Source of the DNA: Methylocystis sp. IM3
GTDB taxonomy: Bacteria > Pseudomonadota > Alphaproteobacteria > Rhizobiales > Beijerinckiaceae
NCBI RefSeq assembly: GCF_038070105.1
Contig: NZ_JBBPBZ010000002.1
Span: 3,020,501-3,084,500 of the forward strand
Direction of reading: 5' to 3'
Length of the DNA: 64,000 nucleotides
Both the position numbers and the translations under genes were made by a program. Positions 34,556 to 42,630 of the stretch are shown in pieces. The notes under the pieces are model-generated. The model was not told the DNA's origin and did no database searches. It saw only the letters and a list, made by a program, of their open reading frames with translations. Position 1 is the stretch's first letter. Each line of letters starts with the position of its first letter.

Positions 34556-34581
34556 AGCCCGGCCCCCTCGCCGGGCTTTTT
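34556..34581 (+). terminator. Terminator of the porin gene
   Basis: AGCCCGGC, a 6-base loop and GCCGGGCT are followed by a run of five T's. This is a standard intrinsic terminator and the third hairpin in a row after the porin stop. Confidence 0.8.
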
Positions 34582-34635
34582 CATTTGACGCGGCTCTCGC
34601 CGACAACGCACCCCACACACGCGAAAGGCGAGATA

Positions 34636-34667
34636 GATCAACGTATCGCGTATTGATCCAATTGACA
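34636..34667 (+). promoter_or_regulatory. Dyad and TTGACA box upstream of the hybrid kinase gene
   Basis: GATCAA (34636-34641) and TTGATC (34653-34658) form an inverted repeat, with a perfect -35-like TTGACA at 34662-34667. I see no good -10 at the expected place. The half-sites resemble FNR/FixK half-sites but point outwards, so the assignment is weak. Confidence 0.3.
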
Positions 34668-34788
34668 GACTCCGACGCTTTCCCCTCTTTGGAAACGACG
34701 AGCATCAGCTTGCCTAGTGACGCGTGCGCTTCTAGTGGATTTGTCGCCCCTCGATCGCCGATCGTTGTCGAAAGCTTGAGCAGGGTCA

Positions 34789-36744
34789 ATGGCGCGCATG
34801 ATTCGGTCCGGTCGCTATCTCTTTGCGCTGTTCGCCGTGCTGGCCGCGCTTGCGATCAGGTTCTGGCTGAACAACGCCGTGCATGGCCAGCCTTTCGTTT
34901 CCTTCTTTTTTGCAGTGCTGCTCGTCGCCGCCCTTGCGGGGGCCGGACCCGCCTTCTTCGCCACGATCCTCTCGTCGGCGCTGGGCGTCTATTTCTTCAT
35001 GGAGCCGGCGAGCGCCTTGATGGTTTCAGGCGGCGACCTCCTGCGCCTGATCGCCTTCCTGACCATCGGCTCGAGCGTCGCAGCCCTTACGGAAGCGAAG
35101 CGCCGGGCGATCGTTTCGGCGATCGACGCGCAGCTGAAAGCCGCCGATGCGCGCAATCGTGAGTTTACCGAAGAGAAAATCAGGAAGCGCGAAGAATTTC
35201 TCAGCGGGGTGCTCGACTCATTGCCCCATGAGATCGCGGTGATCGACGCCTCCGGAGAAATCATCGCAATCAACAGCCGATGGGAATGTTTTGCGCCCGG
35301 CGAGCGCCACTGCGTCGCGGTGGGCGCAAATTATATGGACGTCAGCCGCGCCGCCGCCGCCGAGGGCGACCTGCACGCCAGGACGGCCCTGGACGGGATC
35401 GAGCAGTTGCTGAGGGGAGAGCGCAACGAATTCTCGATGGAGTATCCCTGCCATGCGCCGGGCTCGGAGCGGTGGTTCCTCATGCATGGGGCGCGGGCCA
35501 ATTGCGCGCCGGCGGCGGTCGTCATCAGCCACACGGACATCACCGAGCGCGTCCGGGCGGAGAGAAGCCGCTCCGAGCTGATGGAAAAATTACGCGAGTC
35601 GGACCGACGCAAGGACGAGTTTCTGGCCACGCTGGCCCATGAGCTGCGCAACCCGCTGGCGCCGATCCGCAACGCCATACACGTTCTGCAATGGGACGCC
35701 GAGCAGGCCAGTTGGGATGCGCGGGATCTCTCCATGCTGGAAATCGCCGACCGGCAGGCGCAGCACCTGAATCGCCTCGTGGACGATCTTCTCGAGGTCT
35801 CCCGCATCACGAGGGGCAAGATCGAGCTCAAGAAGCAGCCGATCGACCTCGCCGATGTGCTGCGCAATGCGCTGGAGACGGCGCGGCCCTTGATCGAGCG
35901 CGGCGGCCACAAGCTCGAAATCGCCCTGCCCCCGGACCCGATCGTGGTCGACGGCGACCCGGTGCGCCTCGCGCAGCTTTTCACCAATCTCCTGAATAAC
36001 GCCGCCAAATACACCGACCCCGGCGGGGTCATCTCGCTGACCGCCGAGGCGAAAGAAGGCGCGGCCGTCGTCGTCGTGCGCGATAATGGGGTTGGCATCC
36101 CCAGCGAAATGCTGCCGCATGTCTTCGAGCTCTTCACGCAGGTCGACAGGACGCTCGGTCGCGCCCAGGGCGGAATTGGCGTCGGACTTGCCCTCGTGCG
36201 CCGCATCGCGGAATTGCACGGAGGCGCCGTCGAGGCGCAAAGCGACGGACTCGGCAAGGGAAGCGCCTTCACCGTGCGCCTCCCCGTCAGCGTCGCGGGC
36301 GCCCTGGAAAAGACGCCGGAGCGCGGCGGAAAGGCGCCCGGGCAGACGGCGGCCCCCCGCCGTATCCTCGTGATCGACGACGAACGCGACGTCGCCGACA
36401 GCCTCATGGCCCTCCTCGACGGCTTCGGCGCCACGGTGCGCGTCGCCTATGGCGGCGCCGAAGGGCTCGCGGCGCTTGCCGGTTTCCAGCCGGAACTGAT
36501 CTTTCTCGACATCGGCATGCCCGGAATGGACGGCTACGAAACGGCGCGCCGGATTCGCGCCGTGCCGGAAGGGCGGGCGGCGACGCTCGTGGCGCTCACG
36601 GGATGGGGTCCCGATCAAATTCAGGACCGGGCGCGGGAGGCCGGTTTCGACGCTCAGCTCACCAAGCCGGCGAGCCTGACCGCCCTGCGGCAATTGCTGG
36701 CGAGCGTCGCCCCGAATGCGCGCGCCGACAAGCCCCGCGCATAA
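34789..36744 (+). CDS. Hybrid sensor histidine kinase with C-terminal receiver
   Basis: A 651-residue membrane-bound sensor. Residues about 8-105 hold four hydrophobic helices of the DUF4118 (KdpD-like) type. A linker coil follows, then a PAS domain (about 140-255), a HisKA domain with His284 in TLAHELRNPLAPI, an HATPase domain (NLLNNAAKYTDPGG, VRDNGVGIP, GGIGVGLALVRR), and a receiver domain with phospho-acceptor Asp574 in FLDIGMPGMDGYE and Lys626. The receiver has no output domain, so a separate regulator is needed, and none is adjacent. An in-frame ATG nine bases later is an alternative start. The signal is unknown. Confidence 0.92.
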   Translation: MARMIRSGRYLFALFAVLAALAIRFWLNNAVHGQPFVSFFFAVLLVAALAGAGPAFFATILSSALGVYFFMEPASALMVSGGDLLRLIAFLTIGSSVAALTEAKRRAIVSAIDAQLKAADARNREFTEEKIRKREEFLSGVLDSLPHEIAVIDASGEIIAINSRWECFAPGERHCVAVGANYMDVSRAAAAEGDLHARTALDGIEQLLRGERNEFSMEYPCHAPGSERWFLMHGARANCAPAAVVISHTDITERVRAERSRSELMEKLRESDRRKDEFLATLAHELRNPLAPIRNAIHVLQWDAEQASWDARDLSMLEIADRQAQHLNRLVDDLLEVSRITRGKIELKKQPIDLADVLRNALETARPLIERGGHKLEIALPPDPIVVDGDPVRLAQLFTNLLNNAAKYTDPGGVISLTAEAKEGAAVVVVRDNGVGIPSEMLPHVFELFTQVDRTLGRAQGGIGVGLALVRRIAELHGGAVEAQSDGLGKGSAFTVRLPVSVAGALEKTPERGGKAPGQTAAPRRILVIDDERDVADSLMALLDGFGATVRVAYGGAEGLAALAGFQPELIFLDIGMPGMDGYETARRIRAVPEGRAATLVALTGWGPDQIQDRAREAGFDAQLTKPASLTALRQLLASVAPNARADKPRA

Positions 36745-36867
36745 GAACGCCGTTTGAACCTCTTTCTTCGCGCCGGCGTCGCCCACGGCCGCATCCGCGT
36801 CACAATCTCGTCGTGTTTTCAAGCTTCTGCGATGCGGCGACAAACATCAGAAAGGTCTCGAAACGGC

Positions 36868-37158
36868 ATGAAGAAGCTCATCCTCCTGGCTGGCGGCGCG
36901 ATCCTGGCGGCGACGGCTGTTCCGGCGATCGCCAAGCCCTCGCCCGCGGCGGCCATCAGCGCCGTGCTGTCACGGCAGACCCCCGCCGCCCGCAAGGCGG
37001 AGATCGGCCGCCAGGTCGCGCTCATGTGCAACCTCTCGCTATCGGACGACGAGCTGAACAGGGCCTCCGCCTTCATCGAAGCCAACCGGGCCAGGGGCGT
37101 GCACTGGGTCGCCGACCAGATCAGCCACAGCGAGCTGAGCTACGCCTGCGGCAACTAG
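36868..37158 (+). CDS. Small exported protein with two cysteines
   Basis: A 96-residue protein with a signal peptide (MKKLILLAGGAILAATAVPAIA, cleavage about residue 22). The mature part is mostly helical (AAISAVLSRQTPAARKAEIGRQVALMC, then DDELNRASAFIEANRARG) and ends near a second Cys (SYACGN). The two-Cys layout resembles a small disulphide-closed helical protein like the HdeA/B proteins 3.5 kb upstream, but the sequence does not match them. AAAGG is upstream of the ATG at 36868. Function unknown. Confidence 0.65.
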   Translation: MKKLILLAGGAILAATAVPAIAKPSPAAAISAVLSRQTPAARKAEIGRQVALMCNLSLSDDELNRASAFIEANRARGVHWVADQISHSELSYACGN

Positions 37159-37209
37159 CGTTTTCGCCTGCGCGGGAGGGCCGTGGCGGCGCGGCCCGCA
37201 AGCGACCTC

Positions 37210-37458
37210 TCAATTGTTCCGCTCCCGCCCCGACGCCCTGCGCGCGGCCTGTTCCTTCGCCGAAAGCAGATCGAGCAGAAAACGCACTTCGAAGGGAAGG
37301 GGTTCGGCGAGGGTGTCCTTGAGCGCCTCGCGAATGGCGGCTGCGAGCTGCGCCTGCATGAGAGACTGGTTCCGGGCTCTCTCACGCCGCGTGCCTTCTT
37401 CTGCGATGGACATGAGCAAATTCCCCGCCGGCGAAGAGAAGTCGTCTGGCTGATCCAT
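37210..37458 (-). CDS. Small hypothetical cytoplasmic protein
   Basis: An 82-residue charged protein without signal or membrane segment. The sequence looks like real protein: a helix rich in Arg/Glu/Gln (GTRRERARNQSLMQAQLAAAIREAL), followed by EPLPFEVRFLLDLLSAKEQAARR. Competing frames on the plus strand over the same bases are Arg/Ser/Pro-rich and look like shadows. The ribosome site is weak (GAGACC). It converges with the small exported protein gene and diverges from the two-helix membrane protein. Function unknown. Confidence 0.5.
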   Translation of the reverse strand: MDQPDDFSSPAGNLLMSIAEEGTRRERARNQSLMQAQLAAAIREALKDTLAEPLPFEVRFLLDLLSAKEQAARRASGRERNN

Positions 37459-37596
37459 TCGGTCTCATAAGCTTCTGAAGTGTGACGGGGACCGCCGCTT
37501 TTCGAGCGTCGCCGCAAGACGAGGCTCGCCGGTTATCTCTTCCATTTGGCTCGGCCGTCGCGTTATCCTGCCCAAAAAACGAGGCAGGGAGGAATT

Positions 37597-37824
37597 ATGT
37601 CTAATAATGCGTCAAACGGGCGGAGGCCTGCGCAGGCCGAGGAGCGCAGCCAGTCGCCGCTGTGGTTCGCCATCGCGGGGCTGCTCGTGAGCCTTGCAAG
37701 CTTCAGCTTGCAGGATTTGCAGATCGGCGACGTCGTCTTCTGGGCGGGCGGCGTCTTCGCCGCGATCGCGCTCGTCTATTACTTCTTCCAGCCCAAGCAT
37801 GGGCTTCCGACCGGCAAGCGATAG
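37597..37824 (+). CDS. Small two-helix membrane protein
   Basis: A 75-residue protein with a hydrophilic N-terminal 22 residues. Two hydrophobic helices follow: PLWFAIAGLLVSLASFSL and VVFWAGGVFAAIALVYYFF. The end is basic (QPKHGLPTGKR). CAGGGAGGAATT precedes the ATG, one of the best ribosome sites in the window, which supports a real gene. No family recognised. It lies 70 bases before the DsbA-like gene on the same strand, so the two may be cotranscribed. Confidence 0.7.
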   Translation: MSNNASNGRRPAQAEERSQSPLWFAIAGLLVSLASFSLQDLQIGDVVFWAGGVFAAIALVYYFFQPKHGLPTGKR

Positions 37825-37894
37825 CGTTTGGGGTTGCGATCGAGGGCCGAACGACTATGTTCGGCCCGCCGATCATTCCAGCTACGGGCCTTCC

Positions 37895-38554
37895 ATGTCC
37901 TTTCCGCTTTCTGCGATCACCCGCCGCCGCCTGATTGCCGCCGCCGGCGGCGCGCTCGCCCTCGCCGCCTCGCCCGCCCTGGCCGAAAAGGCGGCCTCGG
38001 GCTCGGTGTCGCTCATGGAGCTCATGGCGCCGAACGCCCTCCCCGACATCGTCGAGGGCGACGCCAATGCGCCCGTCGCGATCGTCGAATACGCCTCGAT
38101 GACCTGCAGCCATTGCGCGGCCTTCCATCACGACGTCTATCCGACGCTGAAAAAGAATTACATCGACACGGGCAAGGTCAAATTCACGCTGCGCGAGTTC
38201 CCGCTCGATCCGCTCGCCACCGCGGCCTTCATGCTGGCGCGCGAAATGGGCGACAAGCGCGACGCCGTGGTCGATCTTCTCTTCGCGCAGCAGAAGAATT
38301 GGGCTTTCGTCGACCAGCCGCTCGACGGCCTCGCCAATGTCCTCAAACAGGCGGGCCTGAGCCAGGAAAAATTCGAGGCGATTCTCAAGGATCAGGACCT
38401 CTACAAGAAGGTCAACGAGGTGCGCGCCCGCGCCGCCGACAAGTTCGGGGTGAATTCGACCCCGACCTTCTTCATCAACGGCGAAAAATATACGGGTGAG
38501 ATCACTACGGCCGATTTCGACAAGATCATCGCCGCGAAGACGCCGGCGAAATAG
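37895..38554 (+). CDS. DsbA-family thiol:disulphide oxidoreductase
   Basis: A 219-residue periplasmic protein with a thioredoxin fold. The N-terminal ITRRRLIAAAGGALALAASPALA looks like a twin-arginine signal. The active site is Cys71-Ser-His-Cys74 in YASMTCSHCAAFHHDVYP. The helical insert and the cis-Pro loop VNSTPTFFINGEKYTG complete the DsbA/DSBA-like pattern. In this order such proteins, related to BdbD/DsbG-like thioredoxins, oxidise or isomerise periplasmic cysteines. The ATG at 37895 begins the signal peptide; the ribosome site is weak. It converges with recR. The two-Cys periplasmic proteins upstream are conceivable substrates. Confidence 0.88.
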   Translation: MSFPLSAITRRRLIAAAGGALALAASPALAEKAASGSVSLMELMAPNALPDIVEGDANAPVAIVEYASMTCSHCAAFHHDVYPTLKKNYIDTGKVKFTLREFPLDPLATAAFMLAREMGDKRDAVVDLLFAQQKNWAFVDQPLDGLANVLKQAGLSQEKFEAILKDQDLYKKVNEVRARAADKFGVNSTPTFFINGEKYTGEITTADFDKIIAAKTPAK

Positions 38555-38594
38555 GCCGGGCCGGAGCGAGGTTTCCGCTTCGCCGGAAGGCCCT

Positions 38595-39200
38595 CTAAAA
38601 AACCGTTCGCCGCGCCAGCGCCGCGGCGAGCGTGCCCTCGTCGAGATAGTCGAGCTCGCCGCCGACTGGCACGCCATGGGCGAGGCGCGTCACCTTGACG
38701 CCGAAGGGGCCCAGCAGATCGGCGATGTAATGCGCCGTCGTCTGGCCGTCGACGGTGGCGTTGACGGCGAGCACCACCTCCCGAATCCCGCCGCTCCGCA
38801 CCCGCTCGATCAGTCCGGCGATGGAGAGATCATCCGGCCCCACGCCGTCGAGCGGCGACAGCACGCCGCCGAGCACGTGATAGCGCGCGTCGAGAAGCGC
38901 GGCGCGCTCCAGCGCCCAGAGATCGGCGACCGTCTCCACGACGATGACGATCGAGGGGTCGCGCCGCGCGTCGCGGCAGACGGTGCAGGGGTCGCTGGTG
39001 TCGAGATTGCCGCAGATCGAACAGGCGACGATGCGCTCCCGCGCGACCCGCATGGCGTCCGCGAGCGGGCCGAGAAGCTCCTCGCGCTTGCGCATGAGAT
39101 GCAGCGCCGCGCGCCGCGCCGACCGCGGCCCAAGTCCGGGCAGCCGCGCGAGCAACTGCACGAGACGTTCGATTTCCGGACCTGCGACGCGTTCGGCCAT
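38595..39200 (-). CDS. recR: Recombination protein RecR
   Basis: RecR works with RecF and RecO to load RecA on gapped DNA. The 201-residue protein has the N-terminal helix-hairpin-helix ([20 protein letters not shown]), the four-Cys zinc finger ([16 protein letters not shown] at about 57-72), the Toprim domain beginning [15 protein letters not shown], and the C-terminal [33 protein letters not shown]. It lies downstream of ybaB and dnaX on the same strand, the usual bacterial order, with a REP-like palindrome in the 58-base gap to ybaB. Confidence 0.97.
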   Translation of the reverse strand: MAERVAGPEIERLVQLLARLPGLGPRSARRAALHLMRKREELLGPLADAMRVARERIVACSICGNLDTSDPCTVCRDARRDPSIVIVVETVADLWALERAALLDARYHVLGGVLSPLDGVGPDDLSIAGLIERVRSGGIREVVLAVNATVDGQTTAHYIADLLGPFGVKVTRLAHGVPVGGELDYLDEGTLAAALARRTVF

Positions 39201-39231
39201 TTTTACTGTTTCGTGCGGGGGCGGGGCGCGC

Positions 39232-39255
39232 CCCTCTCCCGCAGCGGGGAGAGGG
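39232..39255. repeat. REP-like palindrome between ybaB and recR
   Basis: CCCTCTCCC and GGGAGAGGG form a hairpin beginning 3 bases past the ybaB stop, next to a second palindrome GGGGCGCGCCCC (39222-39233). Same family as the elements at 142, 10117 and 18920. Confidence 0.65.
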
Positions 39256-39258
39256 AAC

Positions 39259-39582
39259 TCAGAACGGCAGCTTGAAGCCCGCCGGCAGCTGGAGCCCGCC
39301 GGTCATCGCCTTCATCTTTTCCGCCATCAGCTCGTCGGCCTTGCCGCGCGCCTGCATATGGGCGGTGACGATGAGGTCCTCGAGAATTTCCCTCTCTTCC
39401 GGCTTCACCAGGCTCGGATCGATGGAAATGGACTTCATCGCGCCCTTGGCGGTGAGCCGCACCTTGACGAGACCGCCGCCCGCCTCGCCCTCGACCTCGG
39501 TGTTCTCCAGTTCGAGCTGCGCCTCGGCCATCTTGGCCTGAAACTGCTGCGCCTGTTTCATCAGGCCCATGAAGTCCATCAT
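39259..39582 (-). CDS. Nucleoid-associated protein, YbaB/EbfC family
   Basis: A 107-residue DNA-binding protein. The family pattern is visible: an N-terminal helix [22 protein letters not shown], the strand region [31 protein letters not shown], and a C-terminal helix [23 protein letters not shown]. It starts 12 bases after the dnaX stop, as in most bacteria, and recR follows. YbaB/EbfC dimers bind DNA without strong sequence preference and shape the nucleoid. Confidence 0.94.
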   Translation of the reverse strand: MMDFMGLMKQAQQFQAKMAEAQLELENTEVEGEAGGGLVKVRLTAKGAMKSISIDPSLVKPEEREILEDLIVTAHMQARGKADELMAEKMKAMTGGLQLPAGFKLPF

Positions 39583-39594
39583 CGCGGTCTCTCC

Positions 39595-41418
39595 TCAGTC
39601 TTCGTCCGCCGGGGATAAATCGTCATATTGCACGTCCGCGGCCTCCTCGGCCTCCGGCCGGCCCACGCCCGCGTTCTCTTCCCGGCTTCGCACGGCGACG
39701 ATCTGCGCCCCCGGAAAATGCGCCAGCACGCTCGCCACCACCGGGTCGGCCTCCAAGCCCGAGCGGAGCTTGCGCTCCTCGGCCTCGCGCTTTTCCTTCA
39801 GGCTCGGCGCGCCCCCCGAGGCGACGACCGACACCATCCAGCGCGCATTCGTCCAGAGCTGCAACCGCTGCATCAGAAGCGACGCAAGATCGCGCGCGCC
39901 GCCGGGGGCGAGTTCGAATTCGATGCGCCCCGGCTCGAAACGCACGAGCCGCACGTCCGATTCCAGCGCGAGTTTCAGGCGAATGTCGCGCTTCTCCTCG
40001 GCCAGGGCGACGAGCGCCTCGAAGCTCGCGAGCGTCACGCCGGAGGCCGCCGGCGCCGGCTGCGCCAGCGCGGGCCGGGCGGCGGCGCTCGCGCCCTGCG
40101 GCTGAGGCGCGGGGCGGCTCGCGACGGGCGCGACTCGGGGCGGGGAGCCCGGCGCCCCGCCGGAGGCGCCGAAGCCCAATTGTCTCAGGGCTTCGCCGGG
40201 CGTCGGCAGGTCGGCGGCGTAGGCGAGCCGCACCAGCACCATATCGGCCGCCTGAAGCGGACGCTGCGAGCCGCGCAGCTCGTCGACGCCTTTCATCAGG
40301 ATTTGCCACGCCCGCGTCAGCGCCGGAACCGAGAGGCGTTCGGCGGCGTCCCGCCCGCGCCGCTGCTCCTCCGGCGTGAGGGCGGCGGATTGCGCGGTTT
40401 CGGGCGCGAGCTTCAGTCGCGTGGCGAGATGCGCGAATTCGGCCATTTCGATGAGGGCCTGAGCCGGATCGGCGCCGCCGTTGTAGAGGTCTTCGAGCAG
40501 GCCGATGGCTTTCGCCACATCGCCGGCCATCGTGGCCTCGAACAGGTCGATGATCCGCGACTTGTCGGCGACGCCGAGCATCAGCCGCAAATCCTCGGCC
40601 GAGATCGCGCCGCTCGCGCTGTGCGCCGCGCCATGGGCGATGGCCTGATCGAGCAGAGAGAGTGCGTCGCGCACCGAGCCCTCGGCGGCGCGGGCGATCA
40701 TGGCGAGCGCGTCGGGCTCGATCGCGACGGCTTCCTGCTCGCAGATCTTGCGCAGATGCCCGGCGAGCAGGCCGGCGTCGATGCGGCGCAGATCGAAGCG
40801 CTGGCAGCGGGAGCGCACCGTCACCGGCACCTTGTCGATCTCGGTGGTTGCGAAGATGAATTTCACATGCTCGGGCGGCTCCTCGAGCGTCTTCAACAGG
40901 CCGTTGAAGGCGGCCTTGGAGAGCATGTGCACTTCGTCGATGATATAGACCTTGGTGCGCGCCATGACCGGCCGGTAACGCGCATTGTCGATGATCTCGC
41001 GCACGTCGTCGATGCCGGTATGGGAGGCGGCGTCCATCTCCAGCACGTCGACATGGCGCGAATCGATGATCGCCTGGCAATGGACGCCGAGCCCGTCCAT
41101 GTGGATCGTGGGTTTGTCGATCGCGGGGCGGCCGTCGGTCGCGGGCCGTTCGTAATTGAAGGCGCGGGCGAGAATGCGGGCGGTCGTGGTCTTGCCGACG
41201 CCGCGTACGCCGGTCAGCAGATAGGCCTGATGGATGCGGCCGAGATCGAAGGCGTTTTCGAGCGTGCGCACCATCGGCTCCTGGCCGATGAGGTCCGCGA
41301 AGGTGACGGGCCGGTATTTGCGGGCGAGCACGCGATAGGCGGCCGGCGGCGCGGCCTCGGCGCCAAAGAGCGACGGCCCGGCGTTGTCCAGTCCCGGCTG
41401 GTCGTGCTCATGGTCCAT
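39595..41418 (-). CDS. dnaX: DNA polymerase III subunits gamma/tau
   Basis: The clamp-loader ATPase of the replisome. The 607-residue protein has AAA+ motifs: LARKYRPVTFADLIGQEPMVR, P-loop GVRGVGKTTTARILARAF, Walker B VYIIDEVHML, sensor SRCQRFDLRR, and then domain III and a Pro/Ala-rich linker (about 430-470) before the tau C-terminal domain. Only one Cys of the usual zinc knuckle remains (GVHCQAI), which seems common in this order. No A-rich slippery site for gamma frameshifting is visible. The ATG at 41418 is preferred; twelve more codons upstream are possible. The 4.5S RNA gene lies directly upstream on the same strand. Confidence 0.95.
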   Translation of the reverse strand: MDHEHDQPGLDNAGPSLFGAEAAPPAAYRVLARKYRPVTFADLIGQEPMVRTLENAFDLGRIHQAYLLTGVRGVGKTTTARILARAFNYERPATDGRPAIDKPTIHMDGLGVHCQAIIDSRHVDVLEMDAASHTGIDDVREIIDNARYRPVMARTKVYIIDEVHMLSKAAFNGLLKTLEEPPEHVKFIFATTEIDKVPVTVRSRCQRFDLRRIDAGLLAGHLRKICEQEAVAIEPDALAMIARAAEGSVRDALSLLDQAIAHGAAHSASGAISAEDLRLMLGVADKSRIIDLFEATMAGDVAKAIGLLEDLYNGGADPAQALIEMAEFAHLATRLKLAPETAQSAALTPEEQRRGRDAAERLSVPALTRAWQILMKGVDELRGSQRPLQAADMVLVRLAYAADLPTPGEALRQLGFGASGGAPGSPPRVAPVASRPAPQPQGASAAARPALAQPAPAASGVTLASFEALVALAEEKRDIRLKLALESDVRLVRFEPGRIEFELAPGGARDLASLLMQRLQLWTNARWMVSVVASGGAPSLKEKREAEERKLRSGLEADPVVASVLAHFPGAQIVAVRSREENAGVGRPEAEEAADVQYDDLSPADED

Positions 41419-41502
41419 TGCGTCCGCCAGAAACACTGTCCGCCAGAAACACAAAAGGCGCGGGCAGAAGCGGCGAGGCCCTGCATTGCGCGCCTGTGAA
41501 GT

Positions 41503-41602
41503 AGGAGGCTGGACGAAGACCCGCTCAAGCTCGTTAGGGCTGCTTCCTTCCGGACCTGACCCGGTTGGCGAGTGAAACGTCCAACGCCAACCTCCCGGGC
41601 TC
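41503..41602 (-). ncRNA. ffs: Signal recognition particle 4.5S RNA
   Basis: On the minus strand the conserved SRP core GGTCAGGTCCGGAAGGAAGCAGCC is present (domain IV with the GGAA loop and asymmetric internal loop). Flanking arms pair as in the small bacterial SRP RNA: GCCAACC with its partner across the core, and the outer CCCGGGAGG end. The position next to dnaX is typical for alphaproteobacteria. The ends are estimated by pairing and may be off by several bases. Confidence 0.92.
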
Positions 41603-41736
41603 TATGTGGCAGAGGATGCGCCGCGATGCAAGAGGGGAGCGCCCGCCGTCGCGGCGGGCCCCGCGCAGGAAGCGCTGGCGCCATCGCCCTTTGGGGGCCC
41701 AAATGCGCGCTGGATACGTGATTCGCAGAGGGCGCG

Positions 41737-42522
41737 ATGCTCGTTCACATTGGAATTCTGCATGACTGGATGGCGCAATCCACGGAGTTCATGGCGCTGA
41801 CTCTCGGCGGCGCCTTCGCGGTTTTCGCCCTCTTTCTCTGCTGGCTGAGCTTCGCCTCTCCCGCGACGCCCTTCGTGCAGACCCTGAGGGGGGTCGTCCC
41901 GCCCTTCGTCGGCGTGCCGGCGACGCTCTTCGGCCTGCTGATGACTTTCCTGTCCCATGATGTCTGGGAGGTGAACGGCATGGCCTATCGCGCGCTGGCG
42001 CAGGAACGCGAACAGCTCGTCACCCTCGGCGCGCTGAGCGAGAATCATGGGGTCGACGCCGCCCATCTGCCTCACGCGATCCGGGATTATGTCGAGGCCG
42101 TCGTCGGCCTCGAATGGAAAACCATGGAGAATGGCGAGGAGTCGTCCGAGGCCGAATCGGCGCTCAATACGCTCACCCGCGCCGTGAGCAGCGCGAAGAT
42201 CGATCCGCCCTATCAGCGCGTGCTGGTCGACACTGTCATGAAGCTGCGCTCGGCTCGCGAGCAGCGGCTTGCCGTCGCCGCCGCCTATCCGGACGACCGG
42301 AAATGGGCGGCGGTGATCATCATCGCCTTCATCACCCAGGTGAGCCTCGCCGTCGCGCATCTGGAGCGCGTGCGGCCCCAGCTACTGGCGCAGGCGATTT
42401 TCGCCGCCGCCGCCGTTGTCGCGATCTCGCTCGTCGCATCGGTGGCCGAGCCCTACGCGCCCCCGAATTCGGTGGGCTCTGAATCGCTCGAGCAGCTTCT
42501 GGAGAAACTTCCCAATGGTTGA
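41737..42522 (+). CDS. DUF4239-family membrane protein
   Basis: A 261-residue inner-membrane protein. Helices are predicted at about 15-40, 48-70, 185-205 and 213-232. The N-terminal pair carries GVVPPFVGVPATLFGLLMTF, and a long soluble helical stretch lies in between, with EREQLVTLGALSE and KLRSAREQRLAVAAAYP, as seen in DUF4239 (bestrophin-like) proteins. GAGGG lies upstream of the ATG at 41737. Role unknown; channel activity is a guess from the family. It is followed by the hemerythrin gene, 108 bases away. Confidence 0.75.
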   Translation: MLVHIGILHDWMAQSTEFMALTLGGAFAVFALFLCWLSFASPATPFVQTLRGVVPPFVGVPATLFGLLMTFLSHDVWEVNGMAYRALAQEREQLVTLGALSENHGVDAAHLPHAIRDYVEAVVGLEWKTMENGEESSEAESALNTLTRAVSSAKIDPPYQRVLVDTVMKLRSAREQRLAVAAAYPDDRKWAAVIIIAFITQVSLAVAHLERVRPQLLAQAIFAAAAVVAISLVASVAEPYAPPNSVGSESLEQLLEKLPNG

Positions 42523-42630
42523 TCGCGTCGATCGGGCGCTCCCGCCGCTCTGGAACAGGCAAATCGCCGTGGGCGTTACGACGTGACCGGCTGAAAGGGG
42601 CGGCTTCCAGCAAGACGTCGAGGAAACCCC

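Noticed and set aside
34493..34789. A 98-codon minus-strand frame after the porin gene
   Set aside because: It runs through the two palindromes and the porin terminator, and its C-terminal part is only the translation of those repeats.
39595..41418. A programmed frameshift site in dnaX for making gamma
   Set aside because: I looked for an A-AAA-AAG type heptamer or a long A-run in the coding strand and found none; the tau reading frame is intact.
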